A stretch of 64,000 bases of DNA from SIG607 sp045586405. GTDB lineage: Bacteria > Bacillota > Clostridia > Oscillospirales > Acutalibacteraceae. The notes under the pieces were generated by a model that saw only the letters and a program-made list of their open reading frames with translations, was not told the origin of the DNA and did not search any database. Location of the stretch: contig JAZNAG010000089.1 of the NCBI GenBank assembly GCA_045586405.1, positions 62,001-126,000 of the forward strand, written 5' to 3'. Positions 32,176 through 41,776 of this stretch are shown piece by piece. A program made the position numbers and the translations under genes. Each line of letters opens with the position of its first letter. Within the stretch, counting starts at the first letter, position 1.

Positions 32176-34819
32176 CATCTTCTTTTTCTTCAAAAGCAGA
32201 AAGGTCGACATTGAAGCCTGAGTAGGTATCACTTTCCTTTGGTATAAATATCTCCCGGCTCTCGCTTAGCGAATCAAGCAGACTTTCATTTTTTAAAGTG
32301 GGCTTTTCGCTAAAGGAGAATTTTTCTGCAAATTCCTCACTGTTCCATTTGTCAAGCAACATTTCGCCCTCGGGATAAACCTCGTTTTCACCGTTTTTGT
32401 GTTTTATAAGAAGACTTGCAAAAAGATAAATGATAAACACAATAAGAGCAGACAGGGAAATTAAAATTCCTTCTTTTAAGAAAGGCGTAGTGTAATCAAA
32501 GCGTATATTCGAAACTCCCTGAGGAACGACTACAGCCATAAAGCCCACGTTAGCCTTCAAAATTTCTGCTTTTTCGCCGTTTACGGTTGCGCTGAAGCCT
32601 TCGCTGTAGGGCACAGAGAAGAATACAAGAGATTCTTCGTTTCGGCTGACTGTGGCGGAAAAGCCTTTTGAATCGCGTGTAAAGTTTATAGCGGAAGTTT
32701 CTTTAAGCCTTGCGCTGTCTTTTTTTAGGGTTTCTGCGTCGGTAAGAACTGACATATCGTCGCTGTTTTCAACCGCCTCGCCGTCTTCAACAAGGGTATG
32801 CTCTTCATTTGCAAAGTCGGCGAAGGATTTCATATTAAGCGAGTATTTTTCGGCGTCTTGGTCTTCAAGTATAATTGCTTTAAGCATTATATCGGCACGT
32901 TCTTTACCCTTGTAAAGCTCTTCGCACTGAGATTTTGTAAGATAATAATTATATGAAAAACCGTAGGGAATAAAGTTTGTATTTTCATATACATAGTAAC
33001 CGCCTTCGGTGTTCAGATAGCGGTAATCCGGCATAAGCGTTTTGCCGTCTTCACCCACAAAGCTGTCACCGTCAACACGGCTTAAAAGATATTTTACGGA
33101 AAGTAAATTTCTGATGGAATAATAGGATTTGTCAGGTCGGCTGGCAACATCTCGCTGAACATCTATAAAATCATAAAATTCCATAATAGAGGTAGACACT
33201 ACCGAATGGAAAGCATTGATTGTAGGATATCCTAAATACATACCCGTGTTATCTACACAGTCAAAGGTATCTATACGGTAATCGTCTTCAGGGGGCAGGT
33301 TAACCTCTCCCTCAATAAGACTGTCTATCATAACGCTGTCGATTTCGTAAGAATGGGTAGAGCCTTGATAGAGATATACACAGCTGTAGCCTGTAATGAC
33401 TAAGCAGAGGAAAAATACCGTGGCTCTGCGGAAAATGTCTGATTTCTTTTCTTTAAGGTAAATAAGCAAACGGCAGATTATAAGACAAAAAACAGCTATA
33501 CCCACAGCTATAAGAAAGCGGTAAAAATATCGGTTATTTTCTTTGCCTGCATCGGTGTAAAGACCAAACACTATTTTGCCGTCAACTTTTTGCGGGAAAA
33601 GACCGACAGCAAGGGCAATACCTACCGTAATTGCGGCTGTCCATTTAAAGCCTGTTTTCCACTCTATATCCTTTTCTTCAATAGCATAAGCAGTGGCAAG
33701 AGCCATCATTAAAATGGGCATATAGAACCATCTTGCATAATAAGAGCTGTTAAAGGCATAAAAAGCGCTGTTTAAAACAGGCACCATAGCCATAAAGGTG
33801 CAAACACAGATTATGCGTTTTAACCAGTGACCTCTGCGGCTTATTAAAAAGCCCAGTACACCGCTCATGCTTATAAGAGGTAACCAACCCCCAAGGGACG
33901 ACCATTTTACATTTGCGCCGGGGAAGAACACGGGACGGGCAGGAATATCCGGCGGGAAGAAGAAACATTCTATAATGTTAAGATATATCTGTTCTTTTCC
34001 GTAGAGAATACCGCTCCAACCCATTAAAAATTCGCTGACACGGTAATTGCCGGTTATCATATATATTGACGGAATCAGTATAAAGGCGGCAAGTAAAACA
34101 CCGATTACAGCCTCAATACAGAGGGCGAGAAAACGGGAAAATTTAAACTTAACAGCACCCGATATCACCCTTATAAACCAGTAAATTGCGGTAAATACCA
34201 CCATACCGAAAAAGAAGAAATAGTTGGAGATAGCGCAAAGAGCAACCATTATGGCAAAAATACCGCGGCGGTTTTCGGTAAGCAAAAGCTCTAAGGCTAA
34301 AAGTAAAAGGGGCAGATAAATAATGGCCTCGTGAAAATGGTTAAAGAAAATATTATAAATAGAAAAGCCCGAAAAGGCATAAAGTAAAGCGCCTATTTTT
34401 GCGGCAAAAGGAGTATGTGTAAATCTGCGTATATATAGGTAAGCCGTAAGGGCGGCAAGGGCAAATTTTAAAATGAGTAACGGTCCCATAAGATAAGGAA
34501 CTATAGAGTTAGGAAAAGGAATTGTCAACCAGAAGAAAGGACTGCCCAGCAGATAAAAACTGTAAGAGGCAATAAAATCGGTGCCCAAATCGGTAAGCCA
34601 GTTCCAAGAAAACTCACCTGAACGAATGGCGGCGTGACACATCTGATAAAAAGGAATTTGCTGAACGTTAAAGTCGCCGTAAAAAATAAAATACCCTTTC
34701 CCAAAAAAGATAAACGGCAGGAAAAAGGCACAAGCAATAAGAAGGGCTGTTAAAAATGTAGAAAAGCCCTGCTCTTTTTGTTTTACAAGCGTATTTTTCT
34801 TCTCAAAAGAAAAGATCAT
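32153..34819 (-). CDS. YfhO-family large membrane protein
   Basis: 888-residue protein with about thirteen membrane helices in the first 470 residues, an extracytoplasmic region (about 480-735) and one further helix near 745-765, then a cytoplasmic acidic tail. The N-terminal FIFYGDFNVQQIPFYQ followed by SWNWLTDLGTDF and the FSGFSIYNIFFNHFHEAIIYLP segment are YfhO (GT-C-like) hallmarks; the acidic residues of such loops are usual in lipid-linked sugar transferases. Relatives glycosylate teichoic acids. Reads from a palindromic promoter shared with the divergent HD nucleotidase. Confidence 0.85.
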   Translation of the reverse strand: MIFSFEKKNTLVKQKEQGFSTFLTALLIACAFFLPFIFFGKGYFIFYGDFNVQQIPFYQMCHAAIRSGEFSWNWLTDLGTDFIASYSFYLLGSPFFWLTIPFPNSIVPYLMGPLLILKFALAALTAYLYIRRFTHTPFAAKIGALLYAFSGFSIYNIFFNHFHEAIIYLPLLLLALELLLTENRRGIFAIMVALCAISNYFFFFGMVVFTAIYWFIRVISGAVKFKFSRFLALCIEAVIGVLLAAFILIPSIYMITGNYRVSEFLMGWSGILYGKEQIYLNIIECFFFPPDIPARPVFFPGANVKWSSLGGWLPLISMSGVLGFLISRRGHWLKRIICVCTFMAMVPVLNSAFYAFNSSYYARWFYMPILMMALATAYAIEEKDIEWKTGFKWTAAITVGIALAVGLFPQKVDGKIVFGLYTDAGKENNRYFYRFLIAVGIAVFCLIICRLLIYLKEKKSDIFRRATVFFLCLVITGYSCVYLYQGSTHSYEIDSVMIDSLIEGEVNLPPEDDYRIDTFDCVDNTGMYLGYPTINAFHSVVSTSIMEFYDFIDVQRDVASRPDKSYYSIRNLLSVKYLLSRVDGDSFVGEDGKTLMPDYRYLNTEGGYYVYENTNFIPYGFSYNYYLTKSQCEELYKGKERADIMLKAIILEDQDAEKYSLNMKSFADFANEEHTLVEDGEAVENSDDMSVLTDAETLKKDSARLKETSAINFTRDSKGFSATVSRNEESLVFFSVPYSEGFSATVNGEKAEILKANVGFMAVVVPQGVSNIRFDYTTPFLKEGILISLSALIVFIIYLFASLLIKHKNGENEVYPEGEMLLDKWNSEEFAEKFSFSEKPTLKNESLLDSLSESREIFIPKESDTYSGFNVDLSAFEEKEDVDNKDEQ

Positions 34820-34848
34820 TACTTTAAATACTCCTTATCTATATTCTA

Positions 34849-34883
34849 TTGAATATTATAACAAACTCTGCTATAATATTCAA
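34849..34883. promoter_or_regulatory. Palindromic divergent promoter
   Basis: The + strand has TTGAAT 34849-34854, 17 bp, TATAAT 34872-34877. The - strand has TTGAAT 34883-34878, 17 bp, TATAAT 34860-34855. The two promoters lie on the same bases because ATTGAATATTATA (34848-34860) and TATAATATTCAAT (34872-34884) are perfect 13-bp inverted repeats around an 11-bp centre. It serves the HD nucleotidase (+) and the YfhO-like gene (-). Confidence 0.85.
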
Positions 34884-34913
34884 TGACAAACTAAAAGAAA
34901 AGGCGAGAAAAAG

Positions 34914-35486
34914 ATGAAAAGCAATTATTATGCCGTACTTTCACGAATGAAAAACATATATAGATGGGGGCTTATGCGCAATACCCGCCGCGAGTCACTT
35001 AGTGAGCACTCTTTTGAGGTGGCTATTATCGCTCACGCTCTTGCTGTTATAAACAATAAGCGCCTTGGGGGTAGTATAAACCCCGAGAGATGCGCCACAG
35101 CTGCGCTTTTTCACGACACAAGTGAAATAATTACAGGTGATATGCCAACCCCCGTTAAGTATTATAACGACGAAATAAAAAACGCTTATAAAAAGGTAGA
35201 AAAAATAGCTGAAGACCAGCTTGTTTCTATGTTGCCTGATGATTTAAAGGAAGAATTTTTACCTCTTTATACACCTGACGCGGAAACTTTGAAAATAGTA
35301 AAAGCGGCTGATAAAATCAGCGCCCTTATTAAATGTATAGAAGAAACGGCTATGGGCAACAAAGAGTTTGCCGCCGCCAAAAAGGCAAACGAAAAGGCGG
35401 TTAAAAGCCTTAAAATGAAAGAGGTTGATATTTTCCTTAATGAATTTATCGATGGCTTCAGTTTAACCCTTGACGAGCAAAAATAA
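34914..35486 (+). CDS. HD-domain 5'-deoxynucleotidase (YfbR-like)
   Basis: 190-residue metal-dependent phosphohydrolase acting on deoxynucleoside monophosphates in the family prototype. Motifs: SEHSFEVAIIAHAL (first His, about 29-42), ALFHDTSEIITGDMPTPVKY (HD pair and the YfbR-specific substrate region, about 64-83), and KAADKISALIKCIEE (final Asp, about 126-140). The start is ATG 34914, preceded by AAAAGGCGAGAAAAAG. Single-gene unit ending in a strong terminator. Confidence 0.9.
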   Translation: MKSNYYAVLSRMKNIYRWGLMRNTRRESLSEHSFEVAIIAHALAVINNKRLGGSINPERCATAALFHDTSEIITGDMPTPVKYYNDEIKNAYKKVEKIAEDQLVSMLPDDLKEEFLPLYTPDAETLKIVKAADKISALIKCIEETAMGNKEFAAAKKANEKAVKSLKMKEVDIFLNEFIDGFSLTLDEQK

Positions 35487-35510
35487 AAAACCGCTTCGGC
35501 GGTTTTTATT
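35485..35510. terminator. Bidirectional terminator
   Basis: AAAAACCGC / GCGGTTTTT with a TTCG tetraloop, serving the HD nucleotidase and the convergent DUF1624-type gene. Confidence 0.9.
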
Positions 35511-36252
35511 TTGCAAATATTATTGATAAAACACCGTAAATTACGGGCTGATGCAGAAGATATATTAAAAGAGTGTTTCTGCCAATAAAATTTATAGCGG
35601 GTATGTTTTTCCCCTTTGGTATAGTAATGTTTCTTTTTCTGAAAATTCTAAACATAAAATATCCCGAAAGAAAAAGGAAAAGCCAAGGAAAAAGCGAAAA
35701 ATAATCGGTTGATGAGAAAGAGGAATGGGGAAAGCCTAAATAAGCGGTAAAAATATTTTTATAAAAAATGCTCGGAACTCTTAAAAGCTCTACACCGTAA
35801 AAACCAAAATAACCTTTGTTGATATCCTTTGTAAAAAGAAAAAGAAGAAAACTGAGGCTAAAAAACGTTTCGGGGTGTAAGCCTTTCAGAAGTTTCTCGG
35901 CAAAGGTACAAATTATCATAGCCGAGCCGATAAAGGTGAGCACACCGAAAACTACGGCATTTTGTTTCATAAAAATTAAGGTGGCGGCAGTAACAAGAGC
36001 GCCGGATAAAAAAACGATAATACCGCGCTTTAAATGTTTTTTGCCAATGGAAAAGCAAAAGCCCGAAAGAAATATAAATGTAATACAAATGCTTTGTTGC
36101 CACGCATAAGCAAAGGTGCCCATAGACTGAAGTATTTTTATACCGTATATATAAGATAAGTCCCAACAGGTATGAAAAAGTATCATGCTTATAAGGGCAA
36201 TACCTCTTATAAAATCAAGGCTGTGCAGTCTGTCTTTTACTTTTAAAGTCAT
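35506..36252 (-). CDS. DUF1624/acyltransferase-like membrane protein
   Basis: 248-residue membrane protein with about seven helices. The opening RLHSLDFIRGIALISMILFHTCWDL with the FHTCWDL motif, and the end FIGRNTLLIYLLHQPVIYGVL, match the heparan-alpha-glucosaminide N-acetyltransferase-like (DUF1624) group, distantly related to acyltransferase-3 proteins. Probable role: transfer of acyl groups to an extracytoplasmic sugar; the substrate is unknown. ATG 36252 with AAAGG before it is preferred over the longer frame, which runs across the rnfB terminator. Confidence 0.8.
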   Translation of the reverse strand: MTLKVKDRLHSLDFIRGIALISMILFHTCWDLSYIYGIKILQSMGTFAYAWQQSICITFIFLSGFCFSIGKKHLKRGIIVFLSGALVTAATLIFMKQNAVVFGVLTFIGSAMIICTFAEKLLKGLHPETFFSLSFLLFLFTKDINKGYFGFYGVELLRVPSIFYKNIFTAYLGFPHSSFSSTDYFSLFPWLFLFLSGYFMFRIFRKRNITIPKGKNIPAINFIGRNTLLIYLLHQPVIYGVLSIIFAK

Positions 36253-36267
36253 AATATACCTTTCTGT

Positions 36268-36300
36268 AAAAAAGGGATGTTCTGAGAACATCCCTTTTAT
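36268..36300 (-). terminator. Rnf operon terminator
   Basis: AAAAGGGATGTTC (36270-36282) / GAACATCCCTTTT (36286-36298); on the - strand it continues as TTTTTTAC. It ends rnfB. Confidence 0.88.
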
Positions 36301-36308
36301 TTGTTTTA

Positions 36309-37085
36309 TCACGAGATACAGCCCTTTACACAAACCTTGGCACATTCGCCGCAGCCCGTGCATTTGTCTGCATCAATTCTTGCAAGGAAGTTTTCAACCT
36401 TTATGGCGTCAAACTTACATACCTTTACGCATTTGGTACAGCCGATACAGCCTGCCTCACAAATCTTCATAACCTTTGCGCCCTTTTCGGTATTGCTGCA
36501 AAGAACGTTAAGACTGTTGTTCTTTGTTTTCATTGAAATAATACCCTTGGGGCAGACGGTAGCGCATTTTCCGCAACCTCTGCAAAGGTCGGTATTTATT
36601 TTTGCAACGCCGTCTTTAACGGTGATACCTTCATATTCGCAAACCTTGGCGCAGTCGCCAAAGCCGATACAGCCAAACTGGCACTTAAGAGGACCTTTGT
36701 AAAAGGCAATAGCGGCGGCGCAAGCGGCAACACCGCTGTATGCGTATTTTGTACTCGCCTTAAAGCAGTCACCGTTACATGCAACAAAGGCAACCTTTTC
36801 CTTTGTTTCTACCTCTATGCCGAGAACCGCTGACAGAGCGGCGGCGGTGTCCTTTCCGCCCGGAATACAGAGGTTAGGCTCTGCAGAGCCATCTTTAACG
36901 GCGGCGGCGTAATCGTCACAGCCTGTATATCCGCAGGCACCGCAGTTAGCGCCGGGAAGCGCCTCTCTTATAGCCTCAAACTTTTCGTCGGCAGGCTCGG
37001 AAAGATACTTACCTGCAAGAGAAAGACCAAGACCTAAAATAAGGCCGATAACAGCAACTATAATAACGGGAATAAGTATTTCCAT
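36309..37085 (-). CDS. rnfB: Rnf complex subunit RnfB
   Basis: 258-residue ferredoxin-like subunit that takes electrons from reduced ferredoxin into the Rnf pump. N-terminal membrane helix (3-25), then the 4Fe-4S domain ANCGACGYTGCDDYAAAV with CxxCx4C pattern (about 47-64), and further clusters CKASTKYA... and two C-terminal 4Fe-4S pairs, CRGCGKCATVCPKG, CIGCTKCVKVCKFDA and CTGCGECAKVC. It ends in VKGCIS. Last gene of the operon. Confidence 0.95.
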   Translation of the reverse strand: MEILIPVIIVAVIGLILGLGLSLAGKYLSEPADEKFEAIREALPGANCGACGYTGCDDYAAAVKDGSAEPNLCIPGGKDTAAALSAVLGIEVETKEKVAFVACNGDCFKASTKYAYSGVAACAAAIAFYKGPLKCQFGCIGFGDCAKVCEYEGITVKDGVAKINTDLCRGCGKCATVCPKGIISMKTKNNSLNVLCSNTEKGAKVMKICEAGCIGCTKCVKVCKFDAIKVENFLARIDADKCTGCGECAKVCVKGCIS

Positions 37086-37097
37086 TTTTATACCCCC

Positions 37098-37670
37098 TTA
37101 CATTCCTGCAAATCCTATAAAGGATAAGGACACAAGCGCGGCGGCAATAAGAGTAATGGGAAGACCTTGAAGAAATTTCGGGATATTAGAGGTCTCAAGT
37201 CTTACTCTAACCCCCGAGAAAATGAACATTGCAAGGGTAAAGCCAAGTCCCGCACCAAGAGCATTAAATAGTGACTCTACAAAATTATAGTTTTCTGTAA
37301 AGTTAAGCAGGGTAATACCTAAAACGGCACAGTTGGTGGTAATAAGAGAAAGATAAATACCAAAGGACTTATAAAGAGATTTTAAAAACTTCTTTATAAT
37401 TATTTCAAGCAACTGTACCAAAGCGGCAATAATAAGAATAAATACAACGGTCTGTAAATATGCATAATTTTCTTCCAGTAAGAAGTGGTAAATGGGCCAG
37501 GTTACAGCAGTTGCAAGAATCATAACTATTGTAACGGCGGCGCCCATACTTACAGCGGTGCTAACCTTCTTTGAAACACCAAGGAAGGGGCAAATTCCAA
37601 GGAACTTTGAAAGCACCATATTATCGGTGAACATACCTGCAAGGATAATAGCAACAATAGAACTAACCAT
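37098..37670 (-). CDS. rnfA: Rnf complex subunit RnfA
   Basis: 190-residue membrane subunit with six helices, homologous to NqrE/RnfA. The short motif MVLSKFLGICPFLGVSKK (about 16-33) has the conserved Cys of the intramembrane 2Fe-2S site, and the second half TTNCAVLGITLLNF repeats it. Overlaps the end of rnfE by eight bases. Confidence 0.95.
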   Translation of the reverse strand: MVSSIVAIILAGMFTDNMVLSKFLGICPFLGVSKKVSTAVSMGAAVTIVMILATAVTWPIYHFLLEENYAYLQTVVFILIIAALVQLLEIIIKKFLKSLYKSFGIYLSLITTNCAVLGITLLNFTENYNFVESLFNALGAGLGFTLAMFIFSGVRVRLETSNIPKFLQGLPITLIAAALVSLSFIGFAGM

Positions 37671-38382
37671 TAGCTTTTTCCTCCTTTTCGGTATTACATT
37701 CAGTACCTGCGCAGTCGTCCTTCATAGGACAGCCCTCACAACCAATGCTCTCAACAGCCTTTTTGCCCTGCATTGTGGCAAGCTTGTTTGAAAGTGCGAT
37801 AAGCAGACCAAACACGAAGAAGCCACCGGGTGGCAGTATAAAGATGAGCATAGGCTCAATACCCAGAGCAGAAGTCAGCGGAATAGTCAGAGCTTCGCTG
37901 ATAAATATCTGTCCTGTACCGATTATTTCACGGATAAGTCCCATAATAGCAAGGGTTACGGTAAAGCCGATGCCCATTCCAAGACCGTCAAGAAGGCTTG
38001 GCAGAACACTGTTTTTACTTGCAAACATTTCGGCACGGGCAAGAATAATACAGTTAACAACTATTAAGGGTAAAAATATACCAAGTGACTTATCAATAGC
38101 AGGGGTATAAGCCTTAACAAGAAGCTGAACTATACTAACGAAACCTGCAATAATAGTTATAAAGGCAGGAATTCTTACTTTACTTGGTATAACGTTTCTA
38201 AGTAAAGAAATAACGATATTAGAGCAAACCAAAACTATCGTAGCGGCGGCACCCATACCTATACCGTTCATAAAGGTGGTGGTAACAGCAAGGGTGGGGC
38301 AGGTACCCAGAACCAGTCGAAGAACAGGGTTTTCGGTTATAATACCGTTGGTGAAGTATGAAAGGGTTTTATTTTTAGCCAT
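37663..38382 (-). CDS. rnfE: Rnf complex subunit RnfE
   Basis: 239-residue membrane subunit related to NqrD/RnfE with six helices. Starts LSYFTNGIITENPVLRLVLGTCPTLAVTT, with the conserved Cys, and carries IVVNCIILARAEMFASKN in the centre. The C-terminal tail has an unusual Cys-rich segment (CEGCPMKDDCAGTECN, about 216-231) found in some clostridial RnfE proteins. Stop/start contact with rnfG is TAATG. Confidence 0.95.
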   Translation of the reverse strand: MAKNKTLSYFTNGIITENPVLRLVLGTCPTLAVTTTFMNGIGMGAAATIVLVCSNIVISLLRNVIPSKVRIPAFITIIAGFVSIVQLLVKAYTPAIDKSLGIFLPLIVVNCIILARAEMFASKNSVLPSLLDGLGMGIGFTVTLAIMGLIREIIGTGQIFISEALTIPLTSALGIEPMLIFILPPGGFFVFGLLIALSNKLATMQGKKAVESIGCEGCPMKDDCAGTECNTEKEEKANG

Positions 38383-38984
38383 TATTCTTCACCATCCTTT
38401 TCGGTTTCTGTTTTCAGGTCTTTTGGTATGCTGTCTAAAATTTCAAGGCCACTGTTTACAGCCTTAGTCACAGCGGTAGAGGAAATAGTAGCGCCCGTTA
38501 CAGCCTTTATTTCGTTTTTGGAGGCATCAGCCAGATTTTTCTGTAAAACAATATACATTACCTTGTCGGTAAACTGGCTGTAAAAAGATTTCTTTGTTAC
38601 GTTTGCGCCAAGTCCGGGGGTCTCGTCACTGGCAGAGAGAATATTAACGCCTGTAACTCTGCCCTCGTTATTAACACCTACCATTATCTTTATTTCTCCG
38701 CCGTAGCCGGCAGTAGAGGTTGTAATAAGATAACCTTTTGTATCTTCGCCGTCTTTGGCAACGAAATAGGTGTACTCGGTATTGTTAAAGGAAGTTTTTG
38801 CTTCTTCATACTTTTCGGCAGGCAGTACAAGGGACATAGCCTTTTTTTCTGCCGCCGCATTAAGCAGGGCAATTCTGTCCTTAGTAATAAAGTTGGTGCC
38901 TGCAAGAGCGGCGGTAACTATTATACATATAAGAAACAGTATTGCGGTGGTAACGGGAACTCGGTTAATGTCTAATTTTTTCAT
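38382..38984 (-). CDS. rnfG: Rnf complex subunit RnfG
   Basis: 200-residue subunit with one N-terminal helix (about 10-29) and an outside FMN-binding domain. The flavin attachment motif is TGATISST (about 160-167), whose Thr is covalently linked to FMN in homologues; GLGANVTKKSFYSQF precedes it. ATG 38984 overlaps the rnfD stop (ATGA), which fixes the start; the upstream ATG at 39002 has no ribosome-binding site. Confidence 0.94.
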   Translation of the reverse strand: MKKLDINRVPVTTAILFLICIIVTAALAGTNFITKDRIALLNAAAEKKAMSLVLPAEKYEEAKTSFNNTEYTYFVAKDGEDTKGYLITTSTAGYGGEIKIMVGVNNEGRVTGVNILSASDETPGLGANVTKKSFYSQFTDKVMYIVLQKNLADASKNEIKAVTGATISSTAVTKAVNSGLEILDSIPKDLKTETEKDGEE

Positions 38985-39904
38985 TTCTCCGGCGCCTCCC
39001 ATCCAAAAGGTTTGCGCACGGTAATACTGTCAATATGGGGAACCAAGAGATTCATAAATAAAATAGCAAAGGAAACACCCTCAACAGCAGGACCGGAGCG
39101 GATAATTACGGTCATAATACCGCAACCTATACCGAAAATCAGTTTGCCGAGATTTGTGGCAGGACTGGTAACATAATCGGTAGCCATAAATACAGCACCA
39201 AGAATTACACCGCCTGTGCAAATTGCAAAAATGGGGTTATCGCCCATAATAAGTGTTAAAAGAGCAACCGTTCCGATAAATGAAAGCGGAATAATCGGCT
39301 TAATAACACCGCGGATTATAAGATACAAACCGCCGATTACAAGAAGTAAAACAGAGGTTTCGCCAATGCTTCCGCCGTGAGTTCCGAAAAGAAGCTCTTT
39401 AATGCCGTAACTGGCAGCGCCTTCTGCCAAAGGAGTAGCCTCGGTAACAGCACCCCTGAAGGGAGCGTAATAGGTGGTCATTTGAGCGGGGAAGGAAACA
39501 AGAAGTATAATTCTTGCGGCGATAGCAGGGTTAACGAAGTTGTGACCGAGACCGCCAAACATCTGCTTTACAATAAATATAGCGGCAAAACAGCCTACAA
39601 CAGCCATCCATATATTTTTACCTGCTAAAGCGGGAGGAAGATTCAGCGCCAACAGAAGACCTGTTACAACAGCGCTTAAATCTTTAATGGTGTTTTCGGT
39701 TTTAAAAACCTTGCAACCCAGATACTCAAAAAGCACAGCCGATATAACGCATACGGCTATGATAAGAGCGGCACGCCAGCTAAACAGCACAATACTGAAG
39801 GCGGCGGCAGGAAGCAAAGCTATTATAACGTCAAGCATTATGCCTCTTGTGGTGTCGGGAGCGTGTATATGGGGAGAAGAACTAACTATTAACTTGTTTG
39901 TCAT
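38981..39904 (-). CDS. rnfD: Rnf complex subunit RnfD
   Basis: 307-residue membrane subunit related to NqrB/RnfD with nine or ten helices and a covalently bound FMN. Start IVSSSPHIHAPDTTRGIMLDVIIALLP is canonical. The flavin-site segment here reads GAVTEATPLAEGA (family SGATPLA), retaining the Thr. The GLGHNFVNPAIAARIILL and GATDYVT-like FMATDYVTSPATNLG segments are also conserved. Coupled to rnfC by a four-base overlap. Confidence 0.95.
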   Translation of the reverse strand: MTNKLIVSSSPHIHAPDTTRGIMLDVIIALLPAAAFSIVLFSWRAALIIAVCVISAVLFEYLGCKVFKTENTIKDLSAVVTGLLLALNLPPALAGKNIWMAVVGCFAAIFIVKQMFGGLGHNFVNPAIAARIILLVSFPAQMTTYYAPFRGAVTEATPLAEGAASYGIKELLFGTHGGSIGETSVLLLVIGGLYLIIRGVIKPIIPLSFIGTVALLTLIMGDNPIFAICTGGVILGAVFMATDYVTSPATNLGKLIFGIGCGIMTVIIRSGPAVEGVSFAILFMNLLVPHIDSITVRKPFGWEAPEK

Positions 39905-41235
39905 TTTGCGTTCCTCCTCAGTTCATTTTTTGCAAGGCGCATAGACTGTGCAAGGGGACGTCTTGCAGGACAGTTGAAGGCACAGCTTCCGCATTCCATA
40001 CAATACTGGGCATAAAGAGCATTAACTCTGTCAAGATTACCAATGCTCAGCGCCTGCTCAATAGCGGTGGGGTTAAGCTTCATAGGACAGTGAGAAGCGC
40101 ATCTGCCGCAGTGTATACAGCTTGTGGGAGAGGGCATCTCGTCCTCGGTCAGAGAAAGCAGGGCATTGTTGGCTTTACATATTACAAAATCATCGCTTGG
40201 TATCGAAGTGCCCATCATAGGACCGCCAAGCAGAAGTCTTGAGGGACCGTCGTCTTTTCTTCCGCACAGGTCAAGAATCTCACTGATCTTTGTACCGATA
40301 GGAACAATAAGATTAGCAGGATTTTCAACGGCACCGCCGTCAACGGTTAAACGGCGGGAAACAAGGGGCATACCGGTTCTTACGTATTTTGCAAGAGCGG
40401 CAATAGACGAAACGTTAAGCACGATACAACCAACATCGCTGGGTAGCTTGCCAAGGGGTATTTTACGCTTAAGAGCTGAATAAATAAGCACCTTTTCAGC
40501 ACCCTGCGGATAACGGGTTGTAAGACGCATGAGTTTAACGATATCGTCTTCATCGCGCTTGTCACTTGCAACCTGATAAAGTTTTTCAATGGCGCTTTCC
40601 TTGTTGTTTTCAATAGCGATTATAACCTTTTCAATGCCTAACTTTTCTTTAATAAGATAAACACCTTCAAGTATATCGTCAAAGTCTTCAAGACAACAGC
40701 GCTCGTCGGCGGTGATATAGGGCTCACACTCTGCACCGTTTATAATAAGCGTGTCTATTTTGGTTTCGTCTTTAAGCTTAAATTTGATGTGGGTGGGGAA
40801 ACCTGCGCCGCCAAGACCTACAAGACCGCAATCTCTTGTGGCTTTAATAAGGTCTGCCTTTGTTTTGATTTTAGGTGGCTTTAAAGCGGGATCAGGTGTC
40901 ATTTTACCGTCAGAATTTATGAACACCGCCTCAGCAGTATTGCCGTTTGGCATAAGAACGGTATCGATTTTCTCAACGGTACCCGAAACACTTGAATGAA
41001 TAGGGGCGCTGACAGGTTTATCACTGTCACCGATAAGGGTACCAACAAAAACCTGGTCACCCTCTTTAACGGTAGCAATACAGGGCGCGCCTATATGCTG
41101 ACTCAACGGAATAATAACCTGCTTTGGTGGGGCAATAACTACCGACTGGCACAGCGAAGTGCTTTTGCGGTGCGGCAGATAGGTACCACCGGCAGTTCTG
41201 CCGACAGGGGATAGTATGGTTTCTTTGATTTCCAA
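39901..41235 (-). CDS. rnfC: Rnf complex subunit RnfC
   Basis: 444-residue NADH-binding peripheral subunit. GLVGLGGAGFPTHIKF (Gly-rich, NADH/FMN region), NGAECEPYITADERC, RTGMPLVSRRLTVDGG and two 4Fe-4S motifs near the end, CIHCGRCASHCPM and CMECGSCAFNCPARRPL. The TTG at 41235 lies seven bases after GGGAGG and gives EIKETILSPVGRTAGG; the ATG at 41250 is part of that ribosome-binding site, so TTG is preferred. First gene of rnfCDGEAB, which couples ferredoxin oxidation to NAD+ reduction and ion export. Confidence 0.93.
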   Translation of the reverse strand: MEIKETILSPVGRTAGGTYLPHRKSTSLCQSVVIAPPKQVIIPLSQHIGAPCIATVKEGDQVFVGTLIGDSDKPVSAPIHSSVSGTVEKIDTVLMPNGNTAEAVFINSDGKMTPDPALKPPKIKTKADLIKATRDCGLVGLGGAGFPTHIKFKLKDETKIDTLIINGAECEPYITADERCCLEDFDDILEGVYLIKEKLGIEKVIIAIENNKESAIEKLYQVASDKRDEDDIVKLMRLTTRYPQGAEKVLIYSALKRKIPLGKLPSDVGCIVLNVSSIAALAKYVRTGMPLVSRRLTVDGGAVENPANLIVPIGTKISEILDLCGRKDDGPSRLLLGGPMMGTSIPSDDFVICKANNALLSLTEDEMPSPTSCIHCGRCASHCPMKLNPTAIEQALSIGNLDRVNALYAQYCMECGSCAFNCPARRPLAQSMRLAKNELRRNAK

Positions 41236-41295
41236 AAAATAACCTCCCATGAATAAAATACGAAATTGTTGTATATAATATAACAATACATATCT

Positions 41296-41324
41296 ATTAT
41301 AAAACAGTTCAGGATAAAGTTCAA
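41296..41324 (-). promoter_or_regulatory. Rnf operon promoter
   Basis: On the - strand: TTGAAC (41324-41319), 17 bp, TATAAT (41301-41296), leaving a leader of about 55 nt before the TTG start. Confidence 0.8.
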
Positions 41325-41370
41325 GAAAAAAGAATGACAAATAATTATCAAATAAACCTGAAAAAAACAC

Positions 41371-41398
41371 TTGCAAAATAAAAAATATATGTTATAAT
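41371..41398 (+). promoter_or_regulatory. Promoter of tRNA-fMet transcript
   Basis: TTGCAA 41371-41376, 16 bp, TATAAT 41393-41398 with extended TGT. It lies upstream of the partial tRNA copy, not next to the intact gene; no comparable promoter was found between the two. Confidence 0.75.
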
Positions 41399-41416
41399 AG
41401 TTAGGCACTAGGAAAG

Positions 41417-41736
<320 letters not shown>

Positions 41737-41743
41737 AAAAAAT

Positions 41744-41775
41744 TCCCAAGTCGAAAGACTTGGGATATTTTTTTT
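41744..41775 (+). terminator. tRNA-fMet terminator
   Basis: TCCCAAGTC / GACTTGGGA with a GAAA loop, then TATTTTTTTT. Confidence 0.92.
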
Positions 41776-41776
41776 G

